DNA of 64,000 bases from Proteus columbae (GCF_009914335.1 NZ_CP043925.1:2108001-2172000); one strand, 5' to 3'; shown: positions 51,537 through 61,184, counted from the first letter of the stretch. Numbers and translations: made by a program. The notes: generated by a model not told the origin, from the sequence alone.

Positions 51537-52533
51537 TTTACCAGTTATTTGGTTCATCATTATCGTATTTAGTACTTTAATGTATATCGTAATGGATGGT
51601 TTCGATCTTGGTATCGGTATGCTTTATCCATTTATTAAAAGTGACCAAGATCGTGACTTAATGATGAATACTGTTGCCCCTGTATGGGATGGTAACGAAA
51701 CATGGTTAGTCCTAGGTGGAGCTTCATTATTTGGTGCCTTCCCATTAGCTTACTCGGTTATTCTTGATGCCTTGGCAATGCCTTTAACCTTAATGCTTGT
51801 CGCATTAATTTTCCGTGGTGTCGCTTTTGAATTTCGTTTTAAAGCAGATGACAGTCATAAAGGCTTTTGGGATAAAGCATTTATCTTTGGCTCTATCTTA
51901 GCCACCTTTATGCAAGGTGTTGTCGTGGGTAGCGTTGTTCAAGGTTTGCCGGTTGTTAATCGCGCCTTTGCGGGTAGCTATTTTGACTGGTTATCCCCTT
52001 TTGCACTCTTTTGTGGATTTGGATTAGTTATCGCCTATTCATTATTAGGATGTGGCTGGCTGATTATGAAAACCGAAGGTCATTTACAACAGAGTCTATA
52101 TAAGGTCGCTAAACCTCTCACACTCATTATGCTTGCAGTCATTGCAGCCGTCAGTGCATGGACACCATTAGCGCAACCTGCAATTGCTGAACGTTGGTTC
52201 ACATTACCAAATCTGTTCTTCTTTTTACCTGTTCCTCTTTTAGTGTTGTACAGCACTTGGTTAATTTTACGCTCAGTGAAAAAACAAGGACATTACCTTC
52301 CTTTCTTTGGTGCGCTAGCTTTAATTTTCTTAGGCTTTGCAGGATTAGGGATAAGCATTTGGCCTAACATTATTCCACCTGCAATTAGTTTTGTAGAAGC
52401 ATCTGCACCACCAGAAAGTCAAGGATTTATGCTAGTTGGCGCATTGTTTATTATTCCAATTATTCTCGTTTACACATTCTGGAGTTATTACGTTTTCAGA
52501 GGAAAAACAAATTATGAAGAAGGTTATCACTGA
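51526..52533 (+). CDS. cioB: Cytochrome bd ubiquinol oxidase subunit II, CIO type
   Basis: A 335-residue CydB-family subunit with eight or nine membrane helices. The start MGIDLPVIWFIIIVFSTLMYIVMDGFDLGIGMLYPF and the segment MNTVAPVWDGNETWLVLGG (with conserved Trp, Asp, Glu) are diagnostic. Length fits CioB rather than the 379-residue E. coli CydB. It overlaps both neighbours, so cioA, cioB and the small gene form one operon. Confidence 0.94.
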   Translation: MGIDLPVIWFIIIVFSTLMYIVMDGFDLGIGMLYPFIKSDQDRDLMMNTVAPVWDGNETWLVLGGASLFGAFPLAYSVILDALAMPLTLMLVALIFRGVAFEFRFKADDSHKGFWDKAFIFGSILATFMQGVVVGSVVQGLPVVNRAFAGSYFDWLSPFALFCGFGLVIAYSLLGCGWLIMKTEGHLQQSLYKVAKPLTLIMLAVIAAVSAWTPLAQPAIAERWFTLPNLFFFLPVPLLVLYSTWLILRSVKKQGHYLPFFGALALIFLGFAGLGISIWPNIIPPAISFVEASAPPESQGFMLVGALFIIPIILVYTFWSYYVFRGKTNYEEGYH

Positions 52534-52675
52534 TCCACAAATACAAAGTAAACCCTCATTATTAAAAAAATGGGGATGGTTGATTACAATTTGGTTTTGT
52601 AGTGTTTTAGCCTTATTTGCTGTGTCTTCCCTCTTCCGTTTTTTAATGACGTTAGCCGGAATGAAAGTCAAGTAA
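52514..52675 (+). CDS. DUF2474 small subunit of the bd oxidase
   Basis: A 53-residue protein with one membrane helix (WGWLITIWFCSVLALFAVSSLFRFLM, about 21-46). The start is the ATG at 52514, which overlaps the cioB stop by 20 bp; GAGG lies upstream. Position, single helix and KKWGWLITIW match the DUF2474 proteins found at the end of cio operons, analogous to CydX in stabilising the oxidase. Confidence 0.82.
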   Translation: MKKVITDPQIQSKPSLLKKWGWLITIWFCSVLALFAVSSLFRFLMTLAGMKVK

Positions 52676-53347
52676 AGGCAAAGTACATACAGCAATATAA
52701 TTAACTAGCGCCGAATACGGTAAGCTATAAAATAGAAATGAAGTAAATAAAGAGCTGAAGTTATCTTCAGCTCTTTTATCTTTATTTAAGATCGTGGGTT
52801 ACCGTTTAATGTCATTAAAACTTAACCTATTCTTATTAGATTGCTCTTTTAACAGCTAATTTCATATAAATAATTTTTTTATAAAAGAAAATACAAAAAC
52901 AAATATTTTTATTCTTCCATGATTAACTAAATTTAAATCAAACTCCTTGATAAAATCATTTTAAATACATCATTTTTGATTAACAATAAGAGATAAAATC
53001 TTTTTTATGCATGTATTACGATAAATAAAAATATAAATAATCCTATAAAAAGCCTTCTTCTCTAGAAATAAGATAGAATGAATGTTGAATTAGGCTTCCA
53101 AAGTAATTATGATATCGCCGCCTAGAGGATCCATATCTGTATTATTCTATAGAGACACGCTAAATGTGTCATTCAGGTATGCTCATATGATTAACTCAAG
53201 AATTAAATCCACACCCTATTAAAAGTGTGGATATGGATAATGTCTGTTCAAAATACATATTTTGATAATTTAGATTTATCTTAATTGCTAAGAAAGATCT
53301 CTTACACTAGGCTTACGTATTGTTGCTACTAAATTAAGGATGAAGTC
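52676..53347. other. Gene-free stretch
   Basis: 672 bp of AT-rich DNA between the cio operon and the DUF805 gene. Apart from the cio terminator (52749-52784) no ORF, RNA gene or repeat is recognisable. Confidence 0.5.
52749..52784 (+). terminator. cio operon terminator
   Basis: Perfect 12-bp stem AAAGAGCTGAAG (52749-52760) / CTTCAGCTCTTT (52765-52776) with TTAT loop and T-rich tail, 74 bp past the last gene. Confidence 0.9.
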
Positions 53348-53731
53348 ATGAATTGGTATTTGGAAGTCATTAAAAATAATTACGCTAACTTTTCAGGCCG
53401 TGCTCGCAGAAAAGAATATTGGATGTTTACTCTAGTAAATACCATTATTATTGCTGTTCTATACGCTATTTTAATTTCATCAGTAGATATGAATACAGGT
53501 GAAATGAGTTCACTGGGTTCAATTGCAGGCATTATTATAGGTATTTATTCTTTAGCTATCATCGTGCCTAGCCTTGCAGTGACTATTCGTCGTTTCCACG
53601 ATCAAGATAAATCAGGTTGGATGTTCTTACTTGCATTTATTCCTGCTGTTGGTGGATTAATTGTTTTTGTCTTTATGTGCCTTGAAGGTACTAAAGGTGA
53701 CAACAGATTTGGTCCAGATCCAAAAGCTTAA
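53348..53731 (+). CDS. DUF805 inner-membrane protein
   Basis: A 127-residue DUF805 protein (E. coli YhaH/YhaI type). Hallmarks are NFSGRARRKEYWMF at the N-terminus, RRFHDQDKSGWM in the centre and the end GTKGDNRFGPDPK; four membrane helices lie between. Function unknown across the family. Stands alone with its own terminator. Confidence 0.9.
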   Translation: MNWYLEVIKNNYANFSGRARRKEYWMFTLVNTIIIAVLYAILISSVDMNTGEMSSLGSIAGIIIGIYSLAIIVPSLAVTIRRFHDQDKSGWMFLLAFIPAVGGLIVFVFMCLEGTKGDNRFGPDPKA

Positions 53732-53753
53732 TCTAGTACTGAATTAATATGAC

Positions 53754-53794
53754 AATACAGTGAGTATACCTTTATTAAGTTTACTCACTGTATT
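53754..53794 (+). terminator. DUF805 gene terminator
   Basis: Perfect 13-bp stem AATACAGTGAGTA (53754-53766) / TACTCACTGTATT (53782-53794), 22 bp after the stop; only a short T tail follows. Confidence 0.75.
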
Positions 53795-54045
53795 AATTGA
53801 TTTTCCTACCTTTGTTACAACCATCTGAAAATATTCCTTCGTTAAAAAAAGAACACCAATTCACCTCCCTCCGTATTGTAATTTAGTATTTTTATTTATC
53901 TCTGACTTTTTAATTAATGCCTTAGAGTTATTACATTAAGCTTATTGCATTGATTTTTAAGTTTTTTTCTTTATTGTTAATTTGAACCTAATCACTAGAC
54001 ATAAGTAAAAAACACGCATTCCTTTACTAAATCAACGTTAATTTT

Positions 54046-54064
54046 GATAATGACTATCATTATT
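54046..54064. promoter_or_regulatory. Fur box
   Basis: GATAATGACTATCATTATT matches 16 of 19 positions of the Fur consensus GATAATGATAATCATTATC. A second partly overlapping AATGATAAT follows at 54072. It lies about 60 bp before the siderophore-interacting protein gene, predicting iron repression. Confidence 0.85.
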
Positions 54065-54122
54065 AATTGAAAATGATAATATCTACGCCAATAAAACAAT
54101 TAAATGAGTCAGGTAAAAAAAC

Positions 54123-54968
54123 GTGAGTAACAAAAAAACACCTCAAGAAAAGAGTATTTATAAACCAGCACCTCCTCGCCTAGTTCAAGTAAAGCGCATT
54201 ACTGATGTTACACCGGGAATGCGTTGTATCACCTTTACGAGTGATGATTTAGATACTTACCCAACAGATACTGCGGGGGCACATTTAAAAATATTCTTAC
54301 CTTTAGAAGGCCAAGTTAAACCAACAGTCCCAGGGTTTTCTGAAAAAGGCCCTAAATGGCCTGAAGGCGAACCAAGATCGATTGTACGTACTTATAGTGT
54401 TCGCGCTATTCGCCCTGAACAAAAAGAGTTAGATATTGAATTTGCAGTACATAACGATGCAGGCCCTGCTATTCATTTTGCGCTAAATGCTAAGCAAGGC
54501 GACTATATTGGGATCACTAATCCAGGTGGCCCTGAGCCTTTATTAGCACCAGCGTCACATTACTATATGGCAGCAGATCCAAGTTCATTACCTGCTTTAA
54601 TGGCTTTAATTGAAGCCATGCAGCCTAATGTTGAAGGGAAAGTCGTTATACGAGTAGAAGACGAAACGCATCGCCAAGAAATTAAACGTCCTAGTGGCTT
54701 AGAGATAATCTGGTTAATTGGTTCTGTTGAAGAACAAACTCAAAACTTAATTAATGAATTTATGTCTTGGGAATTACCTGCTGAAAATGTGGCATTTTGG
54801 ATTGCAGGTGAAGACAAAATTATTCGTGCATTAAGACGCCATATTCGTCGTGATAATGGTTACGATCGTAGCTTGATTTATGCCGTTCCTTATTGGCGTT
54901 TTGGTTATGACGAAGAAGGCTATCACGCTGAACGTCACCATGTTATGGATAACGAAGACGTAAGCTAA
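54123..54968 (+). CDS. Siderophore-interacting protein (ViuB-type ferric reductase)
   Basis: A 281-residue FAD-dependent siderophore-interacting protein that releases iron from imported ferric siderophores in the cytoplasm. The FAD-binding motif is RTYSVR (R-x-Y-S/T type, about 83-88), followed by the GPAIHFALNAKQGD block; the C-terminal SIP domain includes AGEDKIIRALRRHIRRD. Starts with GTG, AGG upstream. A Fur box precedes it. No siderophore gene lies alongside. Confidence 0.92.
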   Translation: MSNKKTPQEKSIYKPAPPRLVQVKRITDVTPGMRCITFTSDDLDTYPTDTAGAHLKIFLPLEGQVKPTVPGFSEKGPKWPEGEPRSIVRTYSVRAIRPEQKELDIEFAVHNDAGPAIHFALNAKQGDYIGITNPGGPEPLLAPASHYYMAADPSSLPALMALIEAMQPNVEGKVVIRVEDETHRQEIKRPSGLEIIWLIGSVEEQTQNLINEFMSWELPAENVAFWIAGEDKIIRALRRHIRRDNGYDRSLIYAVPYWRFGYDEEGYHAERHHVMDNEDVS

Positions 54969-55000
54969 GCGATAAATTAAAGACTAAGCGTTGGCTGTAC

Positions 55001-55042
55001 AGGCTGCATATTAACTCCCTTAATAATATGCAGCCTTTCTTA
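55001..55042. terminator. Convergent terminator between SIP and fimbrial genes
   Basis: 13-bp perfect stem AGGCTGCATATTA (55001-55013) / TAATATGCAGCCT (55024-55036) followed by TTCTTATT, 33 bp after the SIP stop and 15 bp past the last fimbrial gene. Confidence 0.85.
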
Positions 55043-55056
55043 TTATTCAAATATAA

Positions 55057-55749
55057 TTAATGTATATTCTTCTTATCTTGTTGATAATTTCCATCATCAT
55101 CTATATAGATAACAGTAATTACTTGGTTCATATCAGCTTGCTTTTGATATTGAATGTGCTGTTTTGCAAAAGGAGCAACCATAATGGCATTTGTTAAAAG
55201 CTCTTCTTTATCATCAAAATAAATCTTTGAAATTGTAAAGTAATAAGCTGTAGGATTATTTATTTCTAAATATTCGCCATTATGAGTTATCCCTATTTTT
55301 TTAAAAACGTCCTCGGTGGTTAACTTAAGTTGTGCTGGACGATAAAAAAGTTTAATTCGTGTTTGCAATGCTAATTGTAATGTACTGAGGTTTTCTTTAT
55401 TTTCTGGTTTAGGTGCAATATCTAATACATTTAAATAAAAAACAGATTCTCTATCTTTGGGTAACCGGTTTTCTAATTGTTGTATTTTTAATTGTAATCC
55501 ACCATTTGCAGTTATTTTTGCCATAGGTGGAATAACAATAAAAGGTGCTGTTGTCGTTTCTGGTGTGGACGCAATATTCCCTTCATCTACCCAACTCTGT
55601 ATTAATGTCGGCTGTTCACTTCGATTAAAAACTTGCAACGATATTATCGATTTATTGGTAGAAAGTATTAAACGAGTGCGCTCAAGTACCACACTTGCAT
55701 GAGTAAAATGTGTTATCAACGTGAATAATAGAATTAAAACACCTTTCAT
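55057..55749 (-). CDS. Fimbrial periplasmic chaperone (second)
   Basis: A 230-residue PapD-like chaperone. Signal peptide to about Ala18 (HFTHA); the first beta-strand region VVLERTRLIL, and TRIKLFYRP (about 137-145, the family's conserved K-L-F-Y-R-P) are present. The start at 55749 is preferred since GGAAG precedes it by 6 bp. It is the last gene of the operon; with the chaperone at 59403-60095 the system has two, which suggests one may be dedicated to the adhesin just upstream. Confidence 0.9.
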   Translation of the reverse strand: MKGVLILLFTLITHFTHASVVLERTRLILSTNKSIISLQVFNRSEQPTLIQSWVDEGNIASTPETTTAPFIVIPPMAKITANGGLQLKIQQLENRLPKDRESVFYLNVLDIAPKPENKENLSTLQLALQTRIKLFYRPAQLKLTTEDVFKKIGITHNGEYLEINNPTAYYFTISKIYFDDKEELLTNAIMVAPFAKQHIQYQKQADMNQVITVIYIDDDGNYQQDKKNIH

Positions 55750-55774
55750 TTTCGCTTCCATTTTTTATGGCTTA

Positions 55775-56864
55775 TTAATCGTAAGACATTACAAGTGTTG
55801 CCGCACTTGTCATTTTTCCTTGAGTTACTGAATTAATATTATAAGGATAATAATAAGCGCCCATATTTATCGAAAATGCAGAGGATATGGTGCCACCTTG
55901 ATTAACACTAAAAATACTAGTCGCACTACCTTGTGTATTAATATTGTCAGATAAAATAAGCGGGCTTGCGGTGTTATCACTTTTTACGACACGGAACCCG
56001 ACACCATTCGCACCTTGCGTTGTTGTGTTGGTTAATACGGTTTTATCCGTTGCCAATAAATTTTGGCTTGATAAAAACATATTAATATTACGTGATGCTT
56101 TTGAACCGCTCAAAAAATCTTGGCAAGTAAAGTTTAATGTAAAAGGGGTATATCCTGCTTTATCTACCGTTATCTACCGTTTTTGCATCTTTTACGCTAA
56201 TTAACGGCAATGAAACAATTAAACCTGCATTAGAAAAATTACATGTTGTCATTACAGGATTATATGTAATTTGCATCGGCTGTAAGAAAATATCGTTTTG
56301 ATCAACCGGCCACTGCCACGTTAATAAAAATTGAACTAATTTAGTGACAATAGTCAATAACCATTGAACAAGCCCCAAACTTGATGCATCAGAGGCTAAA
56401 ATAACGGGTGTAACAATTGCTGTACTGCCACTGACTTCAGTGTAGTTGGTCGAAGGTTTACTACTTAATAACGTAAATTTCAATGTAAAGTTAGTATCTA
56501 AATCTGAAGCAGGATGTGTTCCCGCTGGAATATTCGTTACGTTATCTTTTTCTAATGACGTTAACGTAATAGAAACAAACTGCTTACCACCATTAAAACC
56601 AATTGTTCCCGTCCGTCCATCATTAAAAGGTGAGGCGATACCCACTGTATTAGGAAATAATAATCCTCTTGCTGTACATTTATATGTACCTGGAAATGTT
56701 GTTCTACTCGATTTTGTGATCGTTGTTGAAGTACTATTTAAATCCGCAGATAAATCAAAATTAACGTTGGGTGCAGTAATAGTGCTATCGGGTTTACAGT
56801 TAGCGATTGCCTGATGGCTTATTGTTCCTAATAGCATTAAAAATATAAAGGCAGATGATTTCAT
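55775..56864 (-). pseudogene. Fimbrial tip adhesin, frameshifted by a 10-bp tandem duplication
   Basis: A two-domain fimbrial adhesin read as two pieces: residues 1-234 (signal peptide ending at about Ala21, then mature NCKPDSTITAPNV) at 56160-56864, and a C-terminal pilin-like piece ending VTQGKMTSAATLVMSYD in another frame to 55775. At the break the decamer TATCTACCGT occurs twice in tandem (56161-56180). Removing one copy gives one open frame of 359 residues reading DAKTVDKAGYTPFTLNFTC through the junction. The 359-residue length, N-terminal receptor domain and C-terminal G-strand ending fit FimH/MrpH-like tip adhesins. As read here the full adhesin would not be made. Confidence 0.85.
56161..56180. 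repeat. 10-bp exact tandem duplication
   Basis: TATCTACCGT repeated twice head to tail inside the adhesin gene. 10 is not a multiple of 3, so gain or loss of a copy flips the reading frame. Loss restores the full-length adhesin. Confidence 0.95.
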
Positions 56865-56875
56865 AAGACTTTCCT

Positions 56876-59389
56876 TTATCGACAGATATTACTATTTTTA
56901 TCCATCGTATTAACTAAATGATTAATCACACACTCTGTTTTTCCTGCCTCATTTAATTTAATTGAGACAGAAGAAGGTAACGCATCACTTTTTAAATAAA
57001 GTACACTCGATTGCCCAACATAACCGATACTCTGTTTCTTATTATTTAAAACTTCAGTACCAAAAGGTAAGCTTTCATCATTTTCTAAAGAAGCTCTGAT
57101 AATGAACGTTTTACGCTGATCCGTGGTTAATGTGAGATGATTAACAGCACCTAAATAAGGCGTAACATGCGTTATATTTCCTAAAACTTCTGCATTCGAT
57201 GGGTATTCTGTATTTGTTAATATATAAGTATTCGTTCGATAAGGGATCGTATTCGCGACTAAAACAACACCTTGATTATTGGTTAATGTCGATTTATTCC
57301 CATTAACCATCATATTATTCGCCATAGGCGCTTCAATAATAGTATAAGTTTTTCCAGTATCCCCAGAAAATGCAATATGACTAGGTATAGCAACAATAGT
57401 TCCTCGGGTTCCCAGTCCACCTTGACGATAATTATTTGCTTCAGTATAAGAGGCAGATAAAGTGCTATAAGGATGGCGATAGCTCACATTAGCACCGACT
57501 AAATTATTCCCACCCGTCTGATTAGAGCCTGTTAAGGTATAATTAACCAAGTCATCTTTACCTGCTGTTCCGCTCATACTCAATGTAGATTGCTGATAGC
57601 GTGAATCAGTGGCATAAACCGAAGTATTAATATTTGCTCTTTTATCAAAGAATGAAATGGGCACACTGACATTTAAATAATAACGAGTTTCTTCTTTATT
57701 ATCGTAATTTCTTAATTTTGATACCGAAAGATTATAAGCAATATCTTTATAGTTATTTGAGTAACCTAGTTGATACTCTCGATTACTCTCATCAGTATTC
57801 CAATAATTTCGATGCGTTCCTGAAAGGAAAATAACACCTCGCTGGCCGCCTAAATATTGATTAAGGTTTATGGTAAACGTATTTTTTGCTCTAGAGCCGC
57901 GTAGTGCATCAAATGTTGTGAGATCCAAATCAGATGCAGCATTATTATTTCCCTGCTGTTGAGCAAGATCATTTTGATAATCTTTCCAAGCTTGGTAATT
58001 ATCATGAGAGTAAATTGAGTCCACAAAGCTATAATAATCACGGGTAGAGTAACGATAAGCCGCCAGTGTTAAATTAGTTAGTGTGGCATCCATATATTTG
58101 CTATATGCAAGACGAAAACTTTGCCCTGTTTTTTTGCCTGTTTGTAGATCTGCACTTGCATGAGTTATATCGGCTGAAATCGCCCCAAATTTGAAATTCC
58201 AACCGCTACCAATCAATGCCGAATAATAGTCTTCACTGGCAATTCCCCCTGCATAAAGCGTAACAAGGTTATTGACACCATAATGGAATTCACCTTGTGC
58301 AAATTTAGGTCGATAATCAGTATTATTAATACGTGACTCCCCCACCATCACGTTATAGCGATATACACCTTCTTTTAGCATATCGGGAACGGCTGAAAAT
58401 GGCACAGTAAATGACTCTCTTCTGCCATCCGCTTCTTGAACCACCACTAACAGATCACCACCACCAGCTGTTGGCTGAATATCACGAAAAGAAAATTCAC
58501 CAGGGGGCACATTTTCCTGAAAAACTAAGTTTTCGTTTTGATAAACACTCACTAATGCGTTTGTTTGTGCAACACCACGAATAATAGGTGCAAACCCTTG
58601 ACTTGAATTAGGTAGCATTCCCATTTCGGTCGCCAATGAAGCGCCTCTAAATGAAATACTGGTAAAGAGTGCGGCTGGTGTATAAAAATCACCTATCGTT
58701 AATCCTGCTGTTATCTGGCTTAATGCTTTATAGATATAGCGAGTATTATTTTTCCATTGGCTTTTACCATGAGAATAATAAGTATAGTTAGACTCGTCTC
58801 TAAACTGCCATGCCCCTAAGTTAATTCCTGAATTAATATTGGCAAAAAAGCTCTCGTTATTACTTTTATTTCCTTTTTTTTCTTTGTAATTATAGTAATT
58901 TAAGTTGTAAGACAAAATCAGAGCTGAAATACCCTGTTCCCAATAACTGGGATCAACATATCCCACTTCTGATTGTTTAACAGAAATCTGAGGTGCTGTG
59001 ATATCCAGTCTTAATCTATTAATATCTAATGTTGAAGCAACTCCCGTCGCCAATTCATTAGATAAAATTGTTTTTTGCTGTGCTATTTTTTGCTTTGCCG
59101 ACAAAGATAAATTTAAACCTAGCTTATTCACATCATCCGACTCAAAACTAATCCCCGCATTATTCCCTAGCACATTGACTTCAAATTGCCCTTTCCACAC
59201 CTGATTGACATACACATCAACAAGTTGCTTTCCTTCAGGTACTTTATCATCAATATAAAATCGTGAAATATCGCCATGCTTTGATTTTCCAACTAATAAA
59301 GATGTGTCAAATCCCTCTGCATACAGATTTTGAGTATAATTTTGTATTCCTAAAAAAATAAGAACCGAGAGGTATTTTGAATTATTCAC
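56876..59389 (-). CDS. Fimbrial outer-membrane usher
   Basis: An 837-residue FimD/PapC-type usher that exports and assembles pilin subunits. Start chosen at GTG 59389 (VNNSKYLSVLIFLGIQ), 13 bp after the chaperone stop, with AGAG upstream; a longer frame would overlap the chaperone. Signal peptide to about Ala22 (QNLYA), then the N-domain (EGFDTSLL), the beta-barrel with SFRGASLATEMGMLPNS and FSFRDIQPTAGGGDLLVVVQEADGR, and the C-terminal Cys pair (KTECVINH and NSNICR). Intact. Confidence 0.95.
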   Translation of the reverse strand: MNNSKYLSVLIFLGIQNYTQNLYAEGFDTSLLVGKSKHGDISRFYIDDKVPEGKQLVDVYVNQVWKGQFEVNVLGNNAGISFESDDVNKLGLNLSLSAKQKIAQQKTILSNELATGVASTLDINRLRLDITAPQISVKQSEVGYVDPSYWEQGISALILSYNLNYYNYKEKKGNKSNNESFFANINSGINLGAWQFRDESNYTYYSHGKSQWKNNTRYIYKALSQITAGLTIGDFYTPAALFTSISFRGASLATEMGMLPNSSQGFAPIIRGVAQTNALVSVYQNENLVFQENVPPGEFSFRDIQPTAGGGDLLVVVQEADGRRESFTVPFSAVPDMLKEGVYRYNVMVGESRINNTDYRPKFAQGEFHYGVNNLVTLYAGGIASEDYYSALIGSGWNFKFGAISADITHASADLQTGKKTGQSFRLAYSKYMDATLTNLTLAAYRYSTRDYYSFVDSIYSHDNYQAWKDYQNDLAQQQGNNNAASDLDLTTFDALRGSRAKNTFTINLNQYLGGQRGVIFLSGTHRNYWNTDESNREYQLGYSNNYKDIAYNLSVSKLRNYDNKEETRYYLNVSVPISFFDKRANINTSVYATDSRYQQSTLSMSGTAGKDDLVNYTLTGSNQTGGNNLVGANVSYRHPYSTLSASYTEANNYRQGGLGTRGTIVAIPSHIAFSGDTGKTYTIIEAPMANNMMVNGNKSTLTNNQGVVLVANTIPYRTNTYILTNTEYPSNAEVLGNITHVTPYLGAVNHLTLTTDQRKTFIIRASLENDESLPFGTEVLNNKKQSIGYVGQSSVLYLKSDALPSSVSIKLNEAGKTECVINHLVNTMDKNSNICR

Positions 59390-59402
59390 GATGTTATCTC
59401 TA

Positions 59403-60095
59403 TTAGAGTTTAATATTCTGTGATTTATAGACACCAAAATCATCAACATAAATAACAACAGCGGAATTACTTTTTAATTTATTAATTAAAGGTAACTCAC
59501 GAGAAGATAACGGCGGGATCATCTCAGAATCGACAAGCGTAACACGGGGTGTCTCTTGTGTAGAAATCGAGGCTATCGTGAAATGATACTGTGAGTTATT
59601 TTTAACTAAAACTTTATCACCATTTAATTGATAAGTTATTTTCTCATTAACAAGTTCTGGCTTATCAGTTAAATCTTTAGGACGATAAAAAACTTTAATT
59701 CTTGTTTTCATCGCTAATTGCAAATAGCTTTTTCCTTTTAACGCTTCGGCATTTTCTGGAATGTCGAGAATATTTAAATAGTATACTTGTTCAACATTTC
59801 CTGATAATTTTTCATTAGAATTTTTTATTCTTAATGTTTGTCCTTGCCTACCTGCTATTTTTACAATTGGTGGGTATAAATAAAAAGGAGAGTTTGCATC
59901 TTCAGGTGTGGAGTTTATATCACCATCATCTATCCAACTTTGCACGAGTGAAGCTAAATCACCATTGTTGGTTAATTGAAGATTAACACTATCGGTTCCT
60001 TCATAATAAATAACCCGTGTACCATTAATAATAATATTAGCAAATACACTCGTTGGTAACATCAATGCCATTAAAAAAACGATTAACTTTTTCAT
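59403..60095 (-). CDS. Fimbrial periplasmic chaperone (first)
   Basis: A 230-residue PapD-like chaperone binding pilins by donor-strand complementation. Signal peptide to about Ala19 (PTSVFA); NIIINGTRVIYYEG and TRIKVFYRPKDL (conserved Arg/Lys pair) are typical. Start at 60095 is preferred, with AGGA 8 bp upstream. Lies between the major pilin and the usher, the usual order. Confidence 0.93.
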   Translation of the reverse strand: MKKLIVFLMALMLPTSVFANIIINGTRVIYYEGTDSVNLQLTNNGDLASLVQSWIDDGDINSTPEDANSPFYLYPPIVKIAGRQGQTLRIKNSNEKLSGNVEQVYYLNILDIPENAEALKGKSYLQLAMKTRIKVFYRPKDLTDKPELVNEKITYQLNGDKVLVKNNSQYHFTIASISTQETPRVTLVDSEMIPPLSSRELPLINKLKSNSAVVIYVDDFGVYKSQNIKL

Positions 60096-60145
60096 TATAA
60101 ACATCCTAAAAAACCAGACCCAATATTGAGTCTGGTTTTTTTATA

Positions 60146-60736
60146 TTATAAATAAGAAACAGTATAGATAACGTTAGAGTGTACTGGCCCTGTTTTAGCG
60201 GCTGTCGCATTTGTTTTATAGTAACTGGCAATTAAACGTAAAGTATCTGAATCAGGGGCGGTTTTGTCGCCTTTAATACCTGTATCAAAAGTTGCGTTCA
60301 ATGGTATAGCAACTGTTGGCGCCGCAGGTGTTGATAAACTAAAGCCAACATTCTTTGCCACTAATGGATCATTTTCATTCGCGGTATCATTGACTAAATA
60401 TAATCCACTGGTGGAAATAGTATTTGCAGATGAGAAATGTATCTTTAAATTACTTCCACTTGGCGTAGATGCAGGAGCACAATCAGAGAATGTCAAAGCA
60501 AACTCTTTTTGGTTTTTGGCAATAACAGTACTCGCCGTTGTTCCAGCATCTGTTACGGTAATAGGATCTAATAAAATAGAAAAGTCCGCACTGTTTCCTC
60601 CATTAATTGTACAGGTGGTATCACTAATAGCACCAGAGAAAGAGATTATTCCACCAGCGCTGTTGGTTGCAGCAAATGCCGACGTCGACAATATAGCCAC
60701 TGATAATAATGACAGTGGGAGTTTATTTTTAAGCAT
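60146..60736 (-). CDS. Major fimbrial subunit
   Basis: A 196-residue type 1-like pilin. Signal peptide to about Ala22 (LSTSAFA), then GGIISFSGAISDTTCTINGG with the first Cys of the conserved disulfide and the second in FSDCAP; the C-terminus NVIYTVSYL has the penultimate Tyr of donor-strand pilins. The ATG at 60736 is used rather than an upstream TTG. First gene of the operon pilin-chaperone-usher-adhesin-chaperone. Confidence 0.92.
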   Translation of the reverse strand: MLKNKLPLSLLSVAILSTSAFAATNSAGGIISFSGAISDTTCTINGGNSADFSILLDPITVTDAGTTASTVIAKNQKEFALTFSDCAPASTPSGSNLKIHFSSANTISTSGLYLVNDTANENDPLVAKNVGFSLSTPAAPTVAIPLNATFDTGIKGDKTAPDSDTLRLIASYYKTNATAAKTGPVHSNVIYTVSYL

Positions 60737-60748
60737 ATATAACCCCAA

Positions 60749-61184
60749 GAATAGACAAATATTTAATTAGCAAAAATAAGCTTCTATTATTGCCATCATT
60801 AACTAAAGGTGATGAAAGGAGACCCTAGTCAATTTGATATTAGTCATAATTTAAAAAACCAACAAATGAATTTATCCGCTTTTTTAAATCTGTGACTTAA
60901 GTCAAACTAAATCCAGCGTTATATTTAGTTAATATATAAATGTATTAATATTTAGCATTACTATCCAATTAAAAAATCATAAATAAAAGAACAATAACAA
61001 TTAATTTATTAATAACAAGTCATAAAAAGAATAATCATGGATTTATTTATTTTGGAATTTTTTATTCAAATTAAATATTCCACAATTAATAAAAAGATAA
61101 ATCACATCAAGAAAAATCAACAAATAAAAAGGCCACATTAGTATGCAGCCTTTTTAAATGTATACAAAAATTCCCATGCTCTAT
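60749..61184. other. Fimbrial promoter region
   Basis: 436 bp between the pilin start and phoH end. It contains a perfect 12-bp palindrome TGACTTAAGTCA at 60893-60904, about 160 bp before the pilin gene, and a TTGACT hexamer on the minus strand near 60830. No invertible-element inverted repeats or recombinase gene were found, so MR/P-style promoter inversion is not supported. Confidence 0.5.
61126..61155 (-). terminator. phoH terminator
   Basis: Minus-strand hairpin AAAAAGGC / GCCTTTTT (61148-61155 and 61126-61133) with an inner extended stem and T-run, 30 bp past the phoH stop. Confidence 0.7.

Noticed and set aside
52676..53347. Possible small gene in the gap after the cio operon
   Set aside because: Short frames lack ribosome-binding sites and protein-like composition; only the terminator is supported.
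60749..61184. Invertible promoter element for fimbrial phase variation
   Set aside because: No flanking inverted repeats of suitable length and no recombinase gene nearby.
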